Assembly: GCF_018224015.1 (NCBI RefSeq)
Contig: NZ_JAGPOT010000009.1
Coordinates: forward strand, 59,362 to 123,361
Reading direction: 5' to 3'
Source: Pseudarthrobacter albicanus
GTDB lineage: Bacteria > Actinomycetota > Actinomycetes > Actinomycetales > Micrococcaceae
DNA length: 64,000 nucleotides
Part shown: positions 6,839-18,081 of the stretch, in pieces
How the letters are laid out: every line of letters begins with the position of its first letter
Numbering within the stretch: the first letter of the stretch is position 1
Made by a program: the position numbers and the translations under genes
Notes under the pieces: generated by a model
What the model was told of the DNA's origin: nothing
The model's input: the letters and a program-made list of their open reading frames with translations, nothing else
Databases searched by the model: none

Positions 6839-9080
6839 CGGCGGCCCGCCCCGGTCCTTCCCCCAGGCCGCCAACGCCCTGGGCGGAGAACCGTCTGCCT
6901 ACCTCCGGCAGCACGCGGGCAATCCCGTCCACTGGCGCCCTTTCGGTGACGAGGCCTTCGCCTTCGCCGCCGCCCGGGACGTCCCGGTGTTCCTCTCGAT
7001 CGGCTACGCGGCCTGCCACTGGTGCCACGTCATGGCCCATGAATCCTTTGAGGACCAGGCCACCGCGGATTTCCTGAACGCGAACTTCGTGGCGATCAAG
7101 GTGGACCGCGAAGAGCGCCCCGACGTCGACGCCGTCTACATGGCGGCCACCCAGGCGATCAGCGGCGAAGGCGGCTGGCCGATGTCCGTCTTCCTCCTGC
7201 CGGACGGCAGGGCCTTCCACGCCGGCACCTATTATCCGCCCCGGCCGATGCCGGGCCGGCCCTCGTTCCGCCAGGTCCTCGAGGCCGTCCATGACGCCTG
7301 GCTGGACCGCCGGGACGGCGTCGAAGAGAACGCCGGGACGCTGGCCCGCGGCCTCGCCGGGTCACAGCTTGGCTCGGCCGTCCGGCTCGACGGGCCGCCG
7401 GAGCCCGTGGACGCCGCGCTGCTCCCGGAAGCCGTGCGCGTGCTGGCCCGGACGGAAGACCCGGAGCACGGCGGCTTTGGCGCTGCGCCGAAGTTCCCGC
7501 CCTCCGCGGTCCTGGAGTTCCTGATCCGGCATGCCGCCGCGGCTCCAAAGGCTGCGCCTTCGGAAAGCCCGGCGCCGGAATCGTCGGCGGCGGAATCGTC
7601 GGCGGCGGAAACCGCGGCGGCGGCCCGGGACATGGCGGCGCGCACGCTCGCCGCGATGTCCCGGTCGGCACTGTTCGACCAGCTCGACGGCGGCTTCGCC
7701 CGCTACTCGGTGACGCAGGACTGGTCCGTTCCGCACTTCGAGAAAATGCTCTACGACAATGCCCAGTTGCTCCGCGTCTACGTGCACTGGGTCCGGCTCG
7801 GCGGCACGGAGCACTACCCCGCAGCGGAGGCCGCGGAGGTCGCCGCGCGCACGGCCGGCTGGCTCCTGTCCTCGCTGGGGCTTGTGACCCACACAGGGGA
7901 CGCCGCCGGGGACGCCGCCGGGGAGGGCCACGACGCCGGCGTCGAAGCCCTGGCCTCGTCCCTGGATGCCGACACGGTGCTGGACGGCGTGCACACCGAG
8001 GGTGGCACCTATGTCTGGACCCGGGCGGAGCTGACCGGGCTGCTGGGCCCGGAGGACGGGGCGGCCGTGGCGCAGCTGATGAACGTCCACGCCCGCGGGA
8101 GCGTCTCGGCGGACGGTTCCCCGCTGCACCCAGGACGGGCGTCCCGCGCTGGGGAGACCGCCTTGTGGCAGCGGGTCCGGCCGCTGCTGCTGGAGGCCCG
8201 GAACCGCCGGCCGCAGCCGGCCCGCGATGACAAGGTCGTGGCCGGCTGGAACGGGCTCGCCGTCGCGGCGCTGGCCGAGGCCGGGGCCGTGCTGGACCGC
8301 CCGGAGCTGCTCGCCGCGGCCGAACGGATCGCGGCGTACCTGGAGCGCGTGCACTGGAAGCCAGCCTCCGGTGGCGGGGCCGGCACGCTCGTGCGGGTGT
8401 CCCACGCCGGGGCATCCCGGGGGATCGGGGGCCTGCTGGAGGACTACGCGTTCTGCGCCGAAGGCCTGCTCGCCCTTTATGGCGCCTCCGGCCGGACGCG
8501 CTGGTATCGGCTCGCCGAGGCCATACTGCAGGCCGCCTGCGTGCGGTTCGTGGCCGACGGAGCCCTGAGGGACACCGCCGGGGAGTCCGAGCAGGTCTTC
8601 AACGCCCAGGGCCGGCGTGCGGCGCTGGACCCCTTCGACAACGCCACACCCAGCGGCGCGGCGGCCTTCGCGGGCGCGCTGCTGGCCTACTCGGCACTCT
8701 CCGGCTCCAGCGGACACCGCGCCCTGGCCGGCAACATCCTGTTCCTGCTGCCGCCGCTGGCCACCCGGGCGCCCCGGGTGGCCGGCTGGCTGCTCGCGAC
8801 GGCGCAGGCCGCGCTGGCCGGCCCGGTGGAGGCCGCCGTCGTCGGTCCGGACACACCGCAGCGGGCCGCACTGCACCGGGAGCTGCTGCTCTCGCCCAGC
8901 CCCGGGCTGGTGGTTGCGCCGGGCGAGGGGGCCGCCGGGCAGACGGTGCCTTTGCTGCGTGGCCGGCAGGCGGCCCCGGACGGCGCGCCGCAGGTTTTCC
9001 TCTGCCGCGGCATGGTCTGTGAGCTCCCGGTGGGTTCGGTCGCGGCGGTGCGCGAACGCCTGGCCGCCATGTCCCGCTGA
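6816..9080 (+). CDS. Thioredoxin domain-containing protein of the YyaL/SPATA20 family
   Basis: A 754-residue cytosolic protein. The N-terminal thioredoxin-like domain (about residues 15-170) has a CHWC motif at C67-C70 in GYAACHWCHVM. A long alpha/alpha-toroid region resembling N-acylglucosamine 2-epimerase follows (HFEKMLYDNAQL, DDKVVAGWNGLA). Enzymatic activity in the family is unproven. Two low-complexity insertions are visible: an Ala/Ser/Glu stretch near residues 245-270 with repeated SSAAE units, and TGDAAGDAAGE near 365-375. ATG 6816 is preferred over the in-frame GTG at 6774 because conserved sequence begins only after it and the overlap with the upstream gene is smaller. Confidence 0.88.
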   Translation: MQGPETADGGPPRSFPQAANALGGEPSAYLRQHAGNPVHWRPFGDEAFAFAAARDVPVFLSIGYAACHWCHVMAHESFEDQATADFLNANFVAIKVDREERPDVDAVYMAATQAISGEGGWPMSVFLLPDGRAFHAGTYYPPRPMPGRPSFRQVLEAVHDAWLDRRDGVEENAGTLARGLAGSQLGSAVRLDGPPEPVDAALLPEAVRVLARTEDPEHGGFGAAPKFPPSAVLEFLIRHAAAAPKAAPSESPAPESSAAESSAAETAAAARDMAARTLAAMSRSALFDQLDGGFARYSVTQDWSVPHFEKMLYDNAQLLRVYVHWVRLGGTEHYPAAEAAEVAARTAGWLLSSLGLVTHTGDAAGDAAGEGHDAGVEALASSLDADTVLDGVHTEGGTYVWTRAELTGLLGPEDGAAVAQLMNVHARGSVSADGSPLHPGRASRAGETALWQRVRPLLLEARNRRPQPARDDKVVAGWNGLAVAALAEAGAVLDRPELLAAAERIAAYLERVHWKPASGGGAGTLVRVSHAGASRGIGGLLEDYAFCAEGLLALYGASGRTRWYRLAEAILQAACVRFVADGALRDTAGESEQVFNAQGRRAALDPFDNATPSGAAAFAGALLAYSALSGSSGHRALAGNILFLLPPLATRAPRVAGWLLATAQAALAGPVEAAVVGPDTPQRAALHRELLLSPSPGLVVAPGEGAAGQTVPLLRGRQAAPDGAPQVFLCRGMVCELPVGSVAAVRERLAAMSR

Positions 9081-9135
9081 CCCTTCGTGCCGGACCCGGG
9101 AAGCCCCAGCCCAGCCCGGTTCAGCCCACCTCAGT

Positions 9136-9882
9136 TCAGCCCAGGACGGCGATGGCAATCGCGATGAAATGGGCGGCAAAGGCGAACACCGTGAACGCAT
9201 GGAACAGTTCGTGGAAGCCGAAGTGCTCGAAGCTGAAATTCGGCTTCTTCAGGGCATAGAAGACGGCGCCCGCGATATAGAGGGCACCGCCCACGCAGAT
9301 CAGCACCGCCGACGCGACGCTGGCGGCGAAGAAATCCGGCAGGTAGAACAGCGAGCCGCAGCCCAGGGCGATGTAGATCGGCACATACAGCCAGCGGGGC
9401 GCGTGCGTCCACAGCAGCCGGAACAGCACGCCCAGGATGGCCCCCGACCAGATGATCCACAGCAGCACCACCGCCTTGGGCCGGTCCAGCAGGGCCCAGG
9501 CCAGCGGCGTGTAGCTGCCGGCGATGACCAGCATGATGTTGGTGTGGTCGAGCCGCTTCAGCACAATCTTCACCCCCGGGGACCAGTTCCCCCGGTGGTA
9601 GACGGCACTCACCCCGAAGAGCAGCACCCCCGTGAAGGCATAGACCGCGGAGGCGGCCTTCAGCTCGGGCGTGGGGGCCAGGATCACCAGGGCCAGGCCG
9701 GCGGCCAGGGCGAAAGGCGCCGCGACGGTGTGGATCCAGCCGCGCCATTTCGGTTTGATCATCAGGAGTTCGGCAATCCGGACCGCAGCACCGTCCACAG
9801 CACCGTTTCCGCGGTCCGTGTGCCGGTCAGCGTGCCGGTCAGTGTGCCGTTCCGGCAGGGGCTCACGGCTGTTGCTTTGCAT
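9136..9882 (-). CDS. Hemolysin III family (PAQR/TrhA) membrane protein
   Basis: This 248-residue protein has seven hydrophobic segments and the metal-site residues of the PAQR superfamily: S92 and H96 in VSAVYH, DHTNIML at 112-118, and HELFH at 224-228 in the last helices. Bacterial members (YqfA/TrhA) influence membrane energetics and fluidity; haemolytic activity is not established for most. The N-terminus carries an in-frame 12-bp-like repeat, RHTDRHADRHTDR, before the membrane domain. It is convergent with the upstream YyaL-like gene and divergent from the cis-prenyltransferase. An inverted repeat (9893-9914) lies in its promoter region. Confidence 0.9.
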   Translation of the reverse strand: MQSNSREPLPERHTDRHADRHTDRGNGAVDGAAVRIAELLMIKPKWRGWIHTVAAPFALAAGLALVILAPTPELKAASAVYAFTGVLLFGVSAVYHRGNWSPGVKIVLKRLDHTNIMLVIAGSYTPLAWALLDRPKAVVLLWIIWSGAILGVLFRLLWTHAPRWLYVPIYIALGCGSLFYLPDFFAASVASAVLICVGGALYIAGAVFYALKKPNFSFEHFGFHELFHAFTVFAFAAHFIAIAIAVLG

Positions 9883-9892
9883 GCCGCCATAC

Positions 9893-9914
9893 TAACTTGC
9901 GCGGCAGTAAGTTA
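9893..9914 (-). promoter_or_regulatory. Inverted repeat upstream of the hemolysin III gene
   Basis: TAACTT-N10-AAGTTA is a perfect 6-bp-arm inverted repeat 11 bases upstream of the ATG. On the minus strand TAGTAT (9889-9894), a plausible -10, overlaps one arm, so a repressor bound here would block initiation. No regulator gene is adjacent. Confidence 0.45.
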
Positions 9915-10022
9915 CCGGTGAGTAGCCAGTGTCCGGGTGGAAAGGGGCGCAGCCGTGCACGCCGCCCCGCCTTCCGGAAGGTAGCCTAGGATCTGCACTG
10001 AGTCGTACTTCAAGGAAGCCAG

Positions 10023-10796
10023 GTGAATCTCCGGATGGAACTGCCCGGGTTCCTTTATGGCTTCTACGAGGGCAGGATCCAGCGCTCGCTGGACCCCGGA
10101 CGCATCCCCAGACACATCGGCGTCATGGTGGACGGGAACCGGCGCTGGGCCCGCCAGTTCAACGCCCCCACAAGCCAGGGGCACCAGGCCGGTGCCGACA
10201 AAATCCACGAGTTCCTCGGCTGGTGCCAGGAACTCGGCGTCAAGGTCGTCACGCTCTACATGCTCTCCACGGACAACATGAACCGCTCCGGCGAGGAGCT
10301 GGACCTGCTGATGGGGATCATTGCCAACACCCTGGACCGGCTGGACGACGACGCCGACATTTCCGTCCATGCCATGGGCGCCCCGGAACTGCTGCCCGAC
10401 TACCTTGCAGAGCGGCTCAACCACCTGACGGCCCGCACCCCCGTCCGCGAGAAGATCCACGTCAACGTCGCCGTCGGCTATGGCGGCCGCCGCGAGATTG
10501 TCGACGCCGTCCGCGAACTGCTGCACGACGCCGTCGCCCGCGGGGAGGACATCGGGAAACTGGCCGACGGGCTCACCGTGGACGACATCTCGCGGTTCCT
10601 GTACACACGGGGCCAGCCCGATCCGGACCTGGTCATCCGCACCTCGGGGGAGCAGCGGCTTTCCGGGTTCCTCATGTGGCAGAGCGCGTACAGCGAGTTC
10701 TACTTCTGTGAGGCCCTCTGGCCAGCGTTCCGCAAGGTGGATTTCCTCCGGGCCCTGCGGGACTACGCCGGACGGCAGCGGCGCTTCGGCACCTGA
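10023..10796 (+). CDS. Cis-prenyltransferase (isoprenyl transferase, UppS family)
   Basis: Condenses isopentenyl diphosphate onto an allylic primer to make cis-polyprenyl diphosphates, the lipid carrier precursors for cell-wall synthesis. This 257-residue protein carries the catalytic D37 in MVDGNRRWARQ, plus GHQAGADKIHEFLGWC and the C-terminal IRTSGEQRLSGFLMWQSAYSE signature. Actinobacteria usually have two homologues. The position next to hemolysin III matches Rv1086, which makes short-chain Z,E-farnesyl diphosphate, so this copy may make the primer rather than the long carrier. The GTG start is preceded by AAGGAAG. Chain length cannot be read from sequence alone. Confidence 0.92.
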   Translation: MNLRMELPGFLYGFYEGRIQRSLDPGRIPRHIGVMVDGNRRWARQFNAPTSQGHQAGADKIHEFLGWCQELGVKVVTLYMLSTDNMNRSGEELDLLMGIIANTLDRLDDDADISVHAMGAPELLPDYLAERLNHLTARTPVREKIHVNVAVGYGGRREIVDAVRELLHDAVARGEDIGKLADGLTVDDISRFLYTRGQPDPDLVIRTSGEQRLSGFLMWQSAYSEFYFCEALWPAFRKVDFLRALRDYAGRQRRFGT

Positions 10797-11055
10797 CCTC
10801 CGCCCCGCAGGGGCATCCGGCCTCCGTTCATCACGAGTTAACGTGCCGGTAACGAGAATCGCCGGAAAATGACCGCGACAACACCGCGTCGGAGATCTAC
10901 GTTTGATTCATTGGAAGGCAAACCGCCGGCCAATCGGGGAGGCCAGTACATGGAGCGGATTTTCGCACCGGGTGCATGGGGGCCGCGTCCGGCCTCCGGG
11001 CCGAGCCGCCTCACCCATAACAATTCCGGGCATGCGCCCCGGGGCTGGAGTCGAT

Positions 11056-12498
11056 GTGGCTACTTCTGAACAACTTCCCGACGTCGTTTCGGATCAGGGA
11101 CGGAAAGCTACCTCTCGCGCCAAGCGAGCCATCCCTCAGGCCGGTGCAGCGGATTCTGACGCTGTCGCCGGCCGTGCTGTTTCCGGGGAAGGAACGGCAC
11201 GCGGGGAAACGGCCCGGAGCTTCGTGATCGACACGTCGGTACTGCTCTCGGACCCGCGCGCGCTGCTGCGCTTCGCCGAGCACGAGGTCATCCTGCCGAT
11301 CGTCGTCATCACCGAGCTCGAGGGCAAGCGCCACGATCCGGAGCTCGGCTACTTCGCCCGCAAGGCGCTCCGGCTCCTCGACGACCTGCGGGTGGAGCAC
11401 GGCGGGCTGGACCGGCCCATCCCGCTGGGCCACGACGGCGGCACGCTGGTCGTGGAGCTCAACCACGTTTCCGCCGAGGTGCTCCCGGCGGGCTTCCGCG
11501 GCGGGGACAACGACAGCCGGATCCTCGCCGTCGCCAAGAACCTGGCGAACGAGGGCCGGGACGTGACCGTGGTGTCCAAGGACCTGCCGATGCGCGTGAA
11601 GGCCTCGGCCATGGGTCTGCTGGCCGACGAATACCGCAACGAGCTCGTCAAGGATTCGGGCTGGACCGGCGTCGCCGAAGTCGATGCGAGCGAAGAGGAG
11701 GTTTCCGCCCTGTACGGGCACGAGCCGGTCTTCATCCCGCAGGCGGCGGAGATGCCGACCAACACCGGACTGGTCCTGTTGTCCGGCCGCGGCTCGGCCC
11801 TGGGCCGGGTGGGGGCGGACAAGCAGGTGCGCCTGGTGAAGGGGGACCGGGACGTCTTCGGGCTGCACGGGCGCTCGGCCGAACAGCGGCTTGCGCTCGA
11901 CCTGCTGATGGATCCGGCCGTGGGCATCGTCTCCCTCGGCGGCCGGGCCGGCACCGGCAAGTCCGCGCTGGCCCTGTGCGCAGGCCTCGAGGCCGTCCTG
12001 GAGCGCCGGGAGCACCGGAAGGTGATCGTGTTCCGTCCGCTCTACGCCGTGGGCGGCCAGGAGCTGGGCTACCTGCCGGGGTCCGAGGCGGAGAAGATGA
12101 ACCCGTGGGCGCAGGCCGTCTTTGACACCCTCGGTGCGCTCGTCAGCCAGGAAGTGGTGGAGGAGGTGATGGACCGCGGCATGCTGGAAGTCATGCCGCT
12201 GACCCACATCCGCGGCCGTTCGCTGCATGACGCGTTCGTGATCGTGGACGAGGCACAGTCGCTCGAGAAGAACGTGCTGCTGACCGTGATGAGCCGGATC
12301 GGGCAGAACTCCAAGATCGTGCTGACCCACGACGTCGCCCAGCGCGACAACCTGCGGGTGGGCCGGCACGACGGCATTGCCGCCGTCGTCGAGACGCTCA
12401 AGGGACACCCGCTCTTCGGCCACATCACGCTCACCCGCTCGGAGCGCTCGCCGATCGCGGCTTTGGTGACGGAGCTGCTGGAGGGGGCGGAGGTCTAA
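11056..12498 (+). CDS. PIN domain-PhoH family ATPase (PhoH2 type)
   Basis: This 480-residue protein has an N-terminal PIN nuclease domain (FVIDTSVLL near residue 56, then ELEGKR and [13 protein letters not shown] with the acidic site) fused to a PhoH ATPase domain (Walker A GRAGTGKS near 297, Walker B VIVDEAQ near 395). PhoH2 proteins of mycobacteria couple ATP-driven RNA unwinding to sequence-specific RNA cleavage, so a role in RNA decay is likely. The frame is open to 10903, but GTG 11056 has GGAG in place and starts just before the variable linker. A 259-base gap precedes it in which I see no convincing promoter. Confidence 0.9.
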   Translation: MATSEQLPDVVSDQGRKATSRAKRAIPQAGAADSDAVAGRAVSGEGTARGETARSFVIDTSVLLSDPRALLRFAEHEVILPIVVITELEGKRHDPELGYFARKALRLLDDLRVEHGGLDRPIPLGHDGGTLVVELNHVSAEVLPAGFRGGDNDSRILAVAKNLANEGRDVTVVSKDLPMRVKASAMGLLADEYRNELVKDSGWTGVAEVDASEEEVSALYGHEPVFIPQAAEMPTNTGLVLLSGRGSALGRVGADKQVRLVKGDRDVFGLHGRSAEQRLALDLLMDPAVGIVSLGGRAGTGKSALALCAGLEAVLERREHRKVIVFRPLYAVGGQELGYLPGSEAEKMNPWAQAVFDTLGALVSQEVVEEVMDRGMLEVMPLTHIRGRSLHDAFVIVDEAQSLEKNVLLTVMSRIGQNSKIVLTHDVAQRDNLRVGRHDGIAAVVETLKGHPLFGHITLTRSERSPIAALVTELLEGAEV

Positions 12499-12807
12499 GG
12501 TCCCGGTCTGAGGCCGTGGTCGGGTTTGCCGGGCCACGGCCCTTCGCCGTCGCTTGGACACGCCGCATGGAACCCGCTTCGGTCGCTGGGCGACCTCCGG
12601 GGTCCCATGCGCCGCGATGCGCTCCTTTGCGAAGAACCGCGACCCGGCGTGTGGGGGTCTTCAGGCTCCGCGATTACGAGTGGCGCATGCCACTTCCGTG
12701 CCCGGCTGTTCGGTTCTAAAGGTTTCTTGTTAGAACCGGTGATAATAACAATATTTTGTAAGAACCGAGTAGCCGGGGAGTTAGTCGCCTGCGCCGTCGT
12801 CTGCCGG
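12499..12807. other. Non-coding gap with an AT-rich patch
   Basis: There is no convincing gene in this stretch. Most of it is ordinary GC-rich sequence without clear coding signals. The last part (about 12712-12766) is distinctly AT-rich for this genome and carries three copies of a TTAGAACC-like octamer, described separately. It is the 3' flank of both neighbouring genes, which converge. Confidence 0.6.
12712..12766. promoter_or_regulatory. Inverted GGTTCTAA/TTAGAACC motif plus third copy
   Basis: GGTTCTAA (12712-12719) and TTAGAACC (12730-12737) form a perfect 8-bp-arm inverted repeat with a 10-bp spacer. TAAGAACC recurs at 12759-12766. Between them lies GATAATAACAATATT, unusually AT-rich. 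The layout looks like a protein-binding site, yet it sits between converging gene ends. Confidence 0.4.
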
Positions 12808-13599
12808 TCACACGCCCGGGGACACGTCCCAGCTGATGTGCCGGCGCACGTCGGTGAGGTTCATGGATTCGGCGAGGAACAGGTCATCGAGCATGTACTC
12901 GTCCACGGCCAGGATCCGGAGCCAGTGGCCGTAGCCGGCGGACGCGTCCTCCAGCCAGCGGCTCGCCACGCACACCCCGGTGCCGGCGTCGATCCTCAGC
13001 AGGGTGCGTCCCGGGCGGCACAGCGGCGCGCCGGGGTCGCCGGGGCGGTAGCCGGAGTTGGGGATGACGGTGGTTTCCAGGGCCGGCCTGCCCTCATGGT
13101 CCACCTCGGCGAGTGGGCCCAGTTCCACGGCGTTGGAGTTCGGGAATTCGAGCGGGACCGGGGCGTTTCCTGCCAGCTCCACCGGGTCCAGGGCGGCGGC
13201 GAAACGGCCGTTGCCGAAGCCCGGTTCACCGTAGGCGGCCTCCGGGCGCCGGCGGACCAGGCCGCGGAGCCACGATGTCCTGGTGGACTGGACGTAGAAG
13301 CCGTCCCGGGAGTCGTTGATGCCTGTGGTGCTGTGGAGGACCAGTCCGTCCGCCGTCTCCAGCCGCAGCGCTCCGGGGCGCCGCAGCCAGGCCCGGACGA
13401 GGTCGGGTCCCGCCGCAGGGCCGGAGGAAGGGTCCGGGGCAGCGGCGGCGGCGGGCCGGTCCAGGTATTCGAACCGCAGCGACTGCCACTTCCAGGGCGA
13501 GGAACGGCACAGGTTCCGGAACGCTGAGGCCTGTTCCGCCGGGCCTGCGGGGGTGCGCGGCTCACGCCGGTTCCTGCTGTCCCATGCTGACATATCCAC
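12808..13599 (-). CDS. Hypothetical protein, no recognised domain
   Basis: A 263-residue soluble protein without signal peptide or membrane segments. Its composition and codon use are normal for the genome. Recognisable features are a central Trp/Arg-rich stretch RTSWLRGLVRRRPEAAYGEPG and a C-terminal half rich in short beta-like segments (TLLRIDAGTGVCVASRWLED). That half is reminiscent of sugar- or lipoprotein-type beta structures, but I cannot assign it to a family. It is divergent from the prepilin peptidase (53 bases between starts). GTG 13599 and ATG 13593 are both possible starts. Coding is likely; function is unknown. Confidence 0.7.
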   Translation of the reverse strand: MDMSAWDSRNRREPRTPAGPAEQASAFRNLCRSSPWKWQSLRFEYLDRPAAAAAPDPSSGPAAGPDLVRAWLRRPGALRLETADGLVLHSTTGINDSRDGFYVQSTRTSWLRGLVRRRPEAAYGEPGFGNGRFAAALDPVELAGNAPVPLEFPNSNAVELGPLAEVDHEGRPALETTVIPNSGYRPGDPGAPLCRPGRTLLRIDAGTGVCVASRWLEDASAGYGHWLRILAVDEYMLDDLFLAESMNLTDVRRHISWDVSPGV

Positions 13600-13651
13600 A
13601 GTTTACGCGCGGGGAAAGCCGTGGCCGGGGAATGTCCAGTAGCATCCGAGG

Positions 13652-14215
13652 GTGATCCAACGACTCGGCGAACTCTGGGCAGCCAATGCCGTGGCCTTCT
13701 GGCTGGTGCTGGCAGCCTGCGCCTATTTTGCGCTCATGGCCACGCGGCTGACCGTCATCGACATCCGCCACCATCTGCTGCCGAACCGGATCGTCTTCCC
13801 GTCCTACGCCGTTGCGGGGGTCCTCCTGCTGGGCGCCGCCGCCAGCGTCGTGGTGGCCGGCGGCCCGGGCCCTGCGGCCGCTTCCGACGTCGGTGCCGGG
13901 CTGTTCGGGGTGCCCGGACTGCGCATCCTGGCCGGAGGAGCGGTACTGTGGCTGTTCTACTTCCTCCTGCGGGCCGCCTATCCGCCGGGGATGGGCTTCG
14001 GTGACGTGAAGCTCGCCGGCGTGCTGGGGATGTATCTGGGGTTCCTGGGCTGGCCGCACGTCTTCGCCGGAACCTTTGCCGCGTTCCTGTTCGGCGGCCT
14101 CTGGAGCGTGGCCCTGCTGGCCGTGCGGCGCGGCACCCTGAAATCGAGCATTCCCTTCGGGCCCTTCATGCTGGCCGGCACCGCCGCCGCCATGATCCTG
14201 CTGCCGGTGTCCTGA
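13652..14215 (+). CDS. A24 family prepilin peptidase (peptidase domain only)
   Basis: This 187-residue membrane protein has about six helices. The two catalytic aspartates of the TFPP/PilD family are visible: D37 in TVIDIRHHLLPN and D118 in the GFGDVK signature (115-120). It lacks the N-terminal methyltransferase domain of PilD, like the short TadV-type peptidases that mature Flp/Tad pilins. No pilin, ATPase or Tad gene lies in the window, so the substrate must be encoded elsewhere. The GTG start is preceded by a weak GAGG. Confidence 0.88.
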   Translation: MIQRLGELWAANAVAFWLVLAACAYFALMATRLTVIDIRHHLLPNRIVFPSYAVAGVLLLGAAASVVVAGGPGPAAASDVGAGLFGVPGLRILAGGAVLWLFYFLLRAAYPPGMGFGDVKLAGVLGMYLGFLGWPHVFAGTFAAFLFGGLWSVALLAVRRGTLKSSIPFGPFMLAGTAAAMILLPVS

Positions 14216-14230
14216 CGCCCCGGTACCCGC

Positions 14231-14360
14231 CGGGACATGCCCTGCCTTGCCCGCGGCCACTGGACATATGCCCCAAGCGTCCAATTCCTGGGTGCAGGAC
14301 TGGACATGTCCCCCTGCCGGACTTCGTGGTCCCGGGACATGCCCTGCCTTGCCCGCGGCC
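14231..14360. repeat. Intergenic repeat cluster with CATGTCC/GGACATG motifs
   Basis: A 27-bp sequence beginning GGGACATGCCCTGCCTTGCC occurs at 14232-14258 and again at 14334-14360. Between the copies lie CTGGACATATGCCCC and CTGGACATGTCC. The same CTGGACATGTCC motif, with similar context (GGTGC...CTGGACATGTCC), recurs at 43147-43158 beside another GGACATGCCCC. This is a dispersed intergenic repeat, not a gene. Confidence 0.65.
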
Positions 14361-14447
14361 GGTTCCCCATGCACACTGGGCTTCGAGGCGCGCCGGGCGC
14401 ATCAGGGCGAAGTGGCCGCAGCCGGAACACAAGCAGGACGGGGACGC

Positions 14448-15086
14448 ATGAGGGGACGACGGGGACCGCGCCCACCCGGAAGGCGTGGCAAGATGCGCCA
14501 GGTTCTGGCGCTTCCCTTGCTGGCGGCGGTCGTTGGCGGCTGCGGCGGGATGCCGGGTGCGCCGGCTCCGGGCCCGCCGGAACCCGTGCCGACTCAAAAA
14601 GTGCCATCGGCCATCCCGGGCGGCCCGTCCGGCCCGTCCGCCCCTGACTCGCCGGCGGGCTCCCCGTCCCCGGACGGCTCGGCGCCCCCGACGCCGGTAT
14701 TGCCGCCCCCCTATTGCGAAGGTGGCCCGCTGGACTGCAGAATCTACCGCTCCATCGGCGGGCGGGACTCCTCGGGCGAGCTCGGCTGGCTGAACAAGCA
14801 GCCGCTCGTGGTGTCGAGCGTGTTCGTCAACGGAACGTGGACGATTGGCGTCAAGACCCCGTGCAACCAGCTGGGTGTCGAGGTGGAAGTGCGGGCCGGC
14901 CAGCTGATCCCGGGCCGGACTATCGCGACGGCCATGGCCTGCCTCGGCCCCGAAAGTGGCTACGAGGAATGGGCCACGCAGCTGTTCAGGCAACCGGTCA
15001 CCCTGACACGGGACGGACGCGATCTCGTCCTTCGCAACAGCCACGGGACGGTGGAATTCGAGGACGCCGGCCCAAACCTGCTCTAG
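14448..15086 (+). CDS. Lipoprotein with META/HslJ-like domain
   Basis: From ATG 14448 the product has 212 residues. A basic N-terminus precedes a hydrophobic core and the lipobox VVGGC (Cys32), so it should be lipidated and exposed on the outer face of the membrane. A Pro/Ser/Gly-rich linker (about 35-90) is followed by a beta domain (VNGTWTIGVKTPCNQLGVEV ... ATAMAC) of the META/HslJ type. META proteins are linked to heat or antibiotic tolerance in Gram-negatives; their role in actinobacteria is unknown. ATG 14493, just before the signal core, is an alternative start. An upstream in-frame opening runs through repeat DNA and is ignored. Confidence 0.75.
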   Translation: MRGRRGPRPPGRRGKMRQVLALPLLAAVVGGCGGMPGAPAPGPPEPVPTQKVPSAIPGGPSGPSAPDSPAGSPSPDGSAPPTPVLPPPYCEGGPLDCRIYRSIGGRDSSGELGWLNKQPLVVSSVFVNGTWTIGVKTPCNQLGVEVEVRAGQLIPGRTIATAMACLGPESGYEEWATQLFRQPVTLTRDGRDLVLRNSHGTVEFEDAGPNLL

Positions 15087-15148
15087 CCTCCGCCGCCAGG
15101 CGGCCGGCGGGCGCCCGCCGGCCGGACCTGTTTGGCTAGGCTGACGGT

Positions 15149-15619
15149 ATGGCGACCCCCGACTTCATCCTCAAGCTCCGCGAAAAGATCGGCCACGAGA
15201 CCCTCTGGATCCCGGCGGTGCGGGGGGTGGTGTTCGACGACGACGGCAGGGTGCTGCTCGGCCAACGCGCGGACAACGGGCAGTGGGGGCTCATCAGCGG
15301 AATCCTGGAACCCGGCGAAGAGCCCGCACCAGGGCTGCTGCGGGAGATTCTTGAGGAGACCGGCGTCGTGGCGGACACTGAACGGCTCGTGTCGGTTGAC
15401 GCGGTGGGTCCCACGAGCTATCCGAACGGGGACGTCTGCCATTTCCTGACCCTTGCCTTCAGGTGCCGCCATGTGTCGGGCCAGGCACGGGTCAACGACG
15501 ACGAATCCCTGGCCGTGGGCTGGTTCCGGCGTGAGCACATACCGGCGCTGATGCCGGGGCACCTGGAAGCCATCCGCCAGGCAGCCGAGCCGCACGCCGT
15601 CGTCCGATACCGGCGCTGA
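15149..15619 (+). CDS. Nudix hydrolase
   Basis: This 156-residue protein contains a complete Nudix box at 51-73: G51, E57 and the R65-E66 I L E69-E70 core that binds Mg2+ and hydrolyses nucleoside diphosphates linked to another moiety. The flanking sequence (KIGHETLWIPAVRGVVFDD and the C-terminal WFRREHIPALMP) resembles the ADP-ribose/NADH-type branch, but the substrate cannot be fixed from sequence. ATG 15149 gives the normal family start. It is monocistronic. Confidence 0.9.
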   Translation: MATPDFILKLREKIGHETLWIPAVRGVVFDDDGRVLLGQRADNGQWGLISGILEPGEEPAPGLLREILEETGVVADTERLVSVDAVGPTSYPNGDVCHFLTLAFRCRHVSGQARVNDDESLAVGWFRREHIPALMPGHLEAIRQAAEPHAVVRYRR

Positions 15620-15704
15620 CGCCGCCGGCTCCACGGCAGGGCGCCGCACCCCCAAAGAATGCGGCGGCCTACACGGCGGAGGAGCGCCCGGCGGGCGCTG
15701 GCGG

Positions 15705-18070
<2,366 letters not shown>

Positions 18071-18081
18071 AGAGTGAAGTT

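Noticed and set aside
10797..11055. Riboswitch or small gene before phoH
   Set aside because: I looked for ydaO-like and other known cores and for a short coding frame; the frames found have poor codon use and no convincing conserved RNA core was visible.
12516..12719. Small gene of 67 codons after phoH
   Set aside because: Arg/Pro-rich composition typical of an out-of-phase frame, no ribosome-binding site, and it ends inside the AT-rich dyad.
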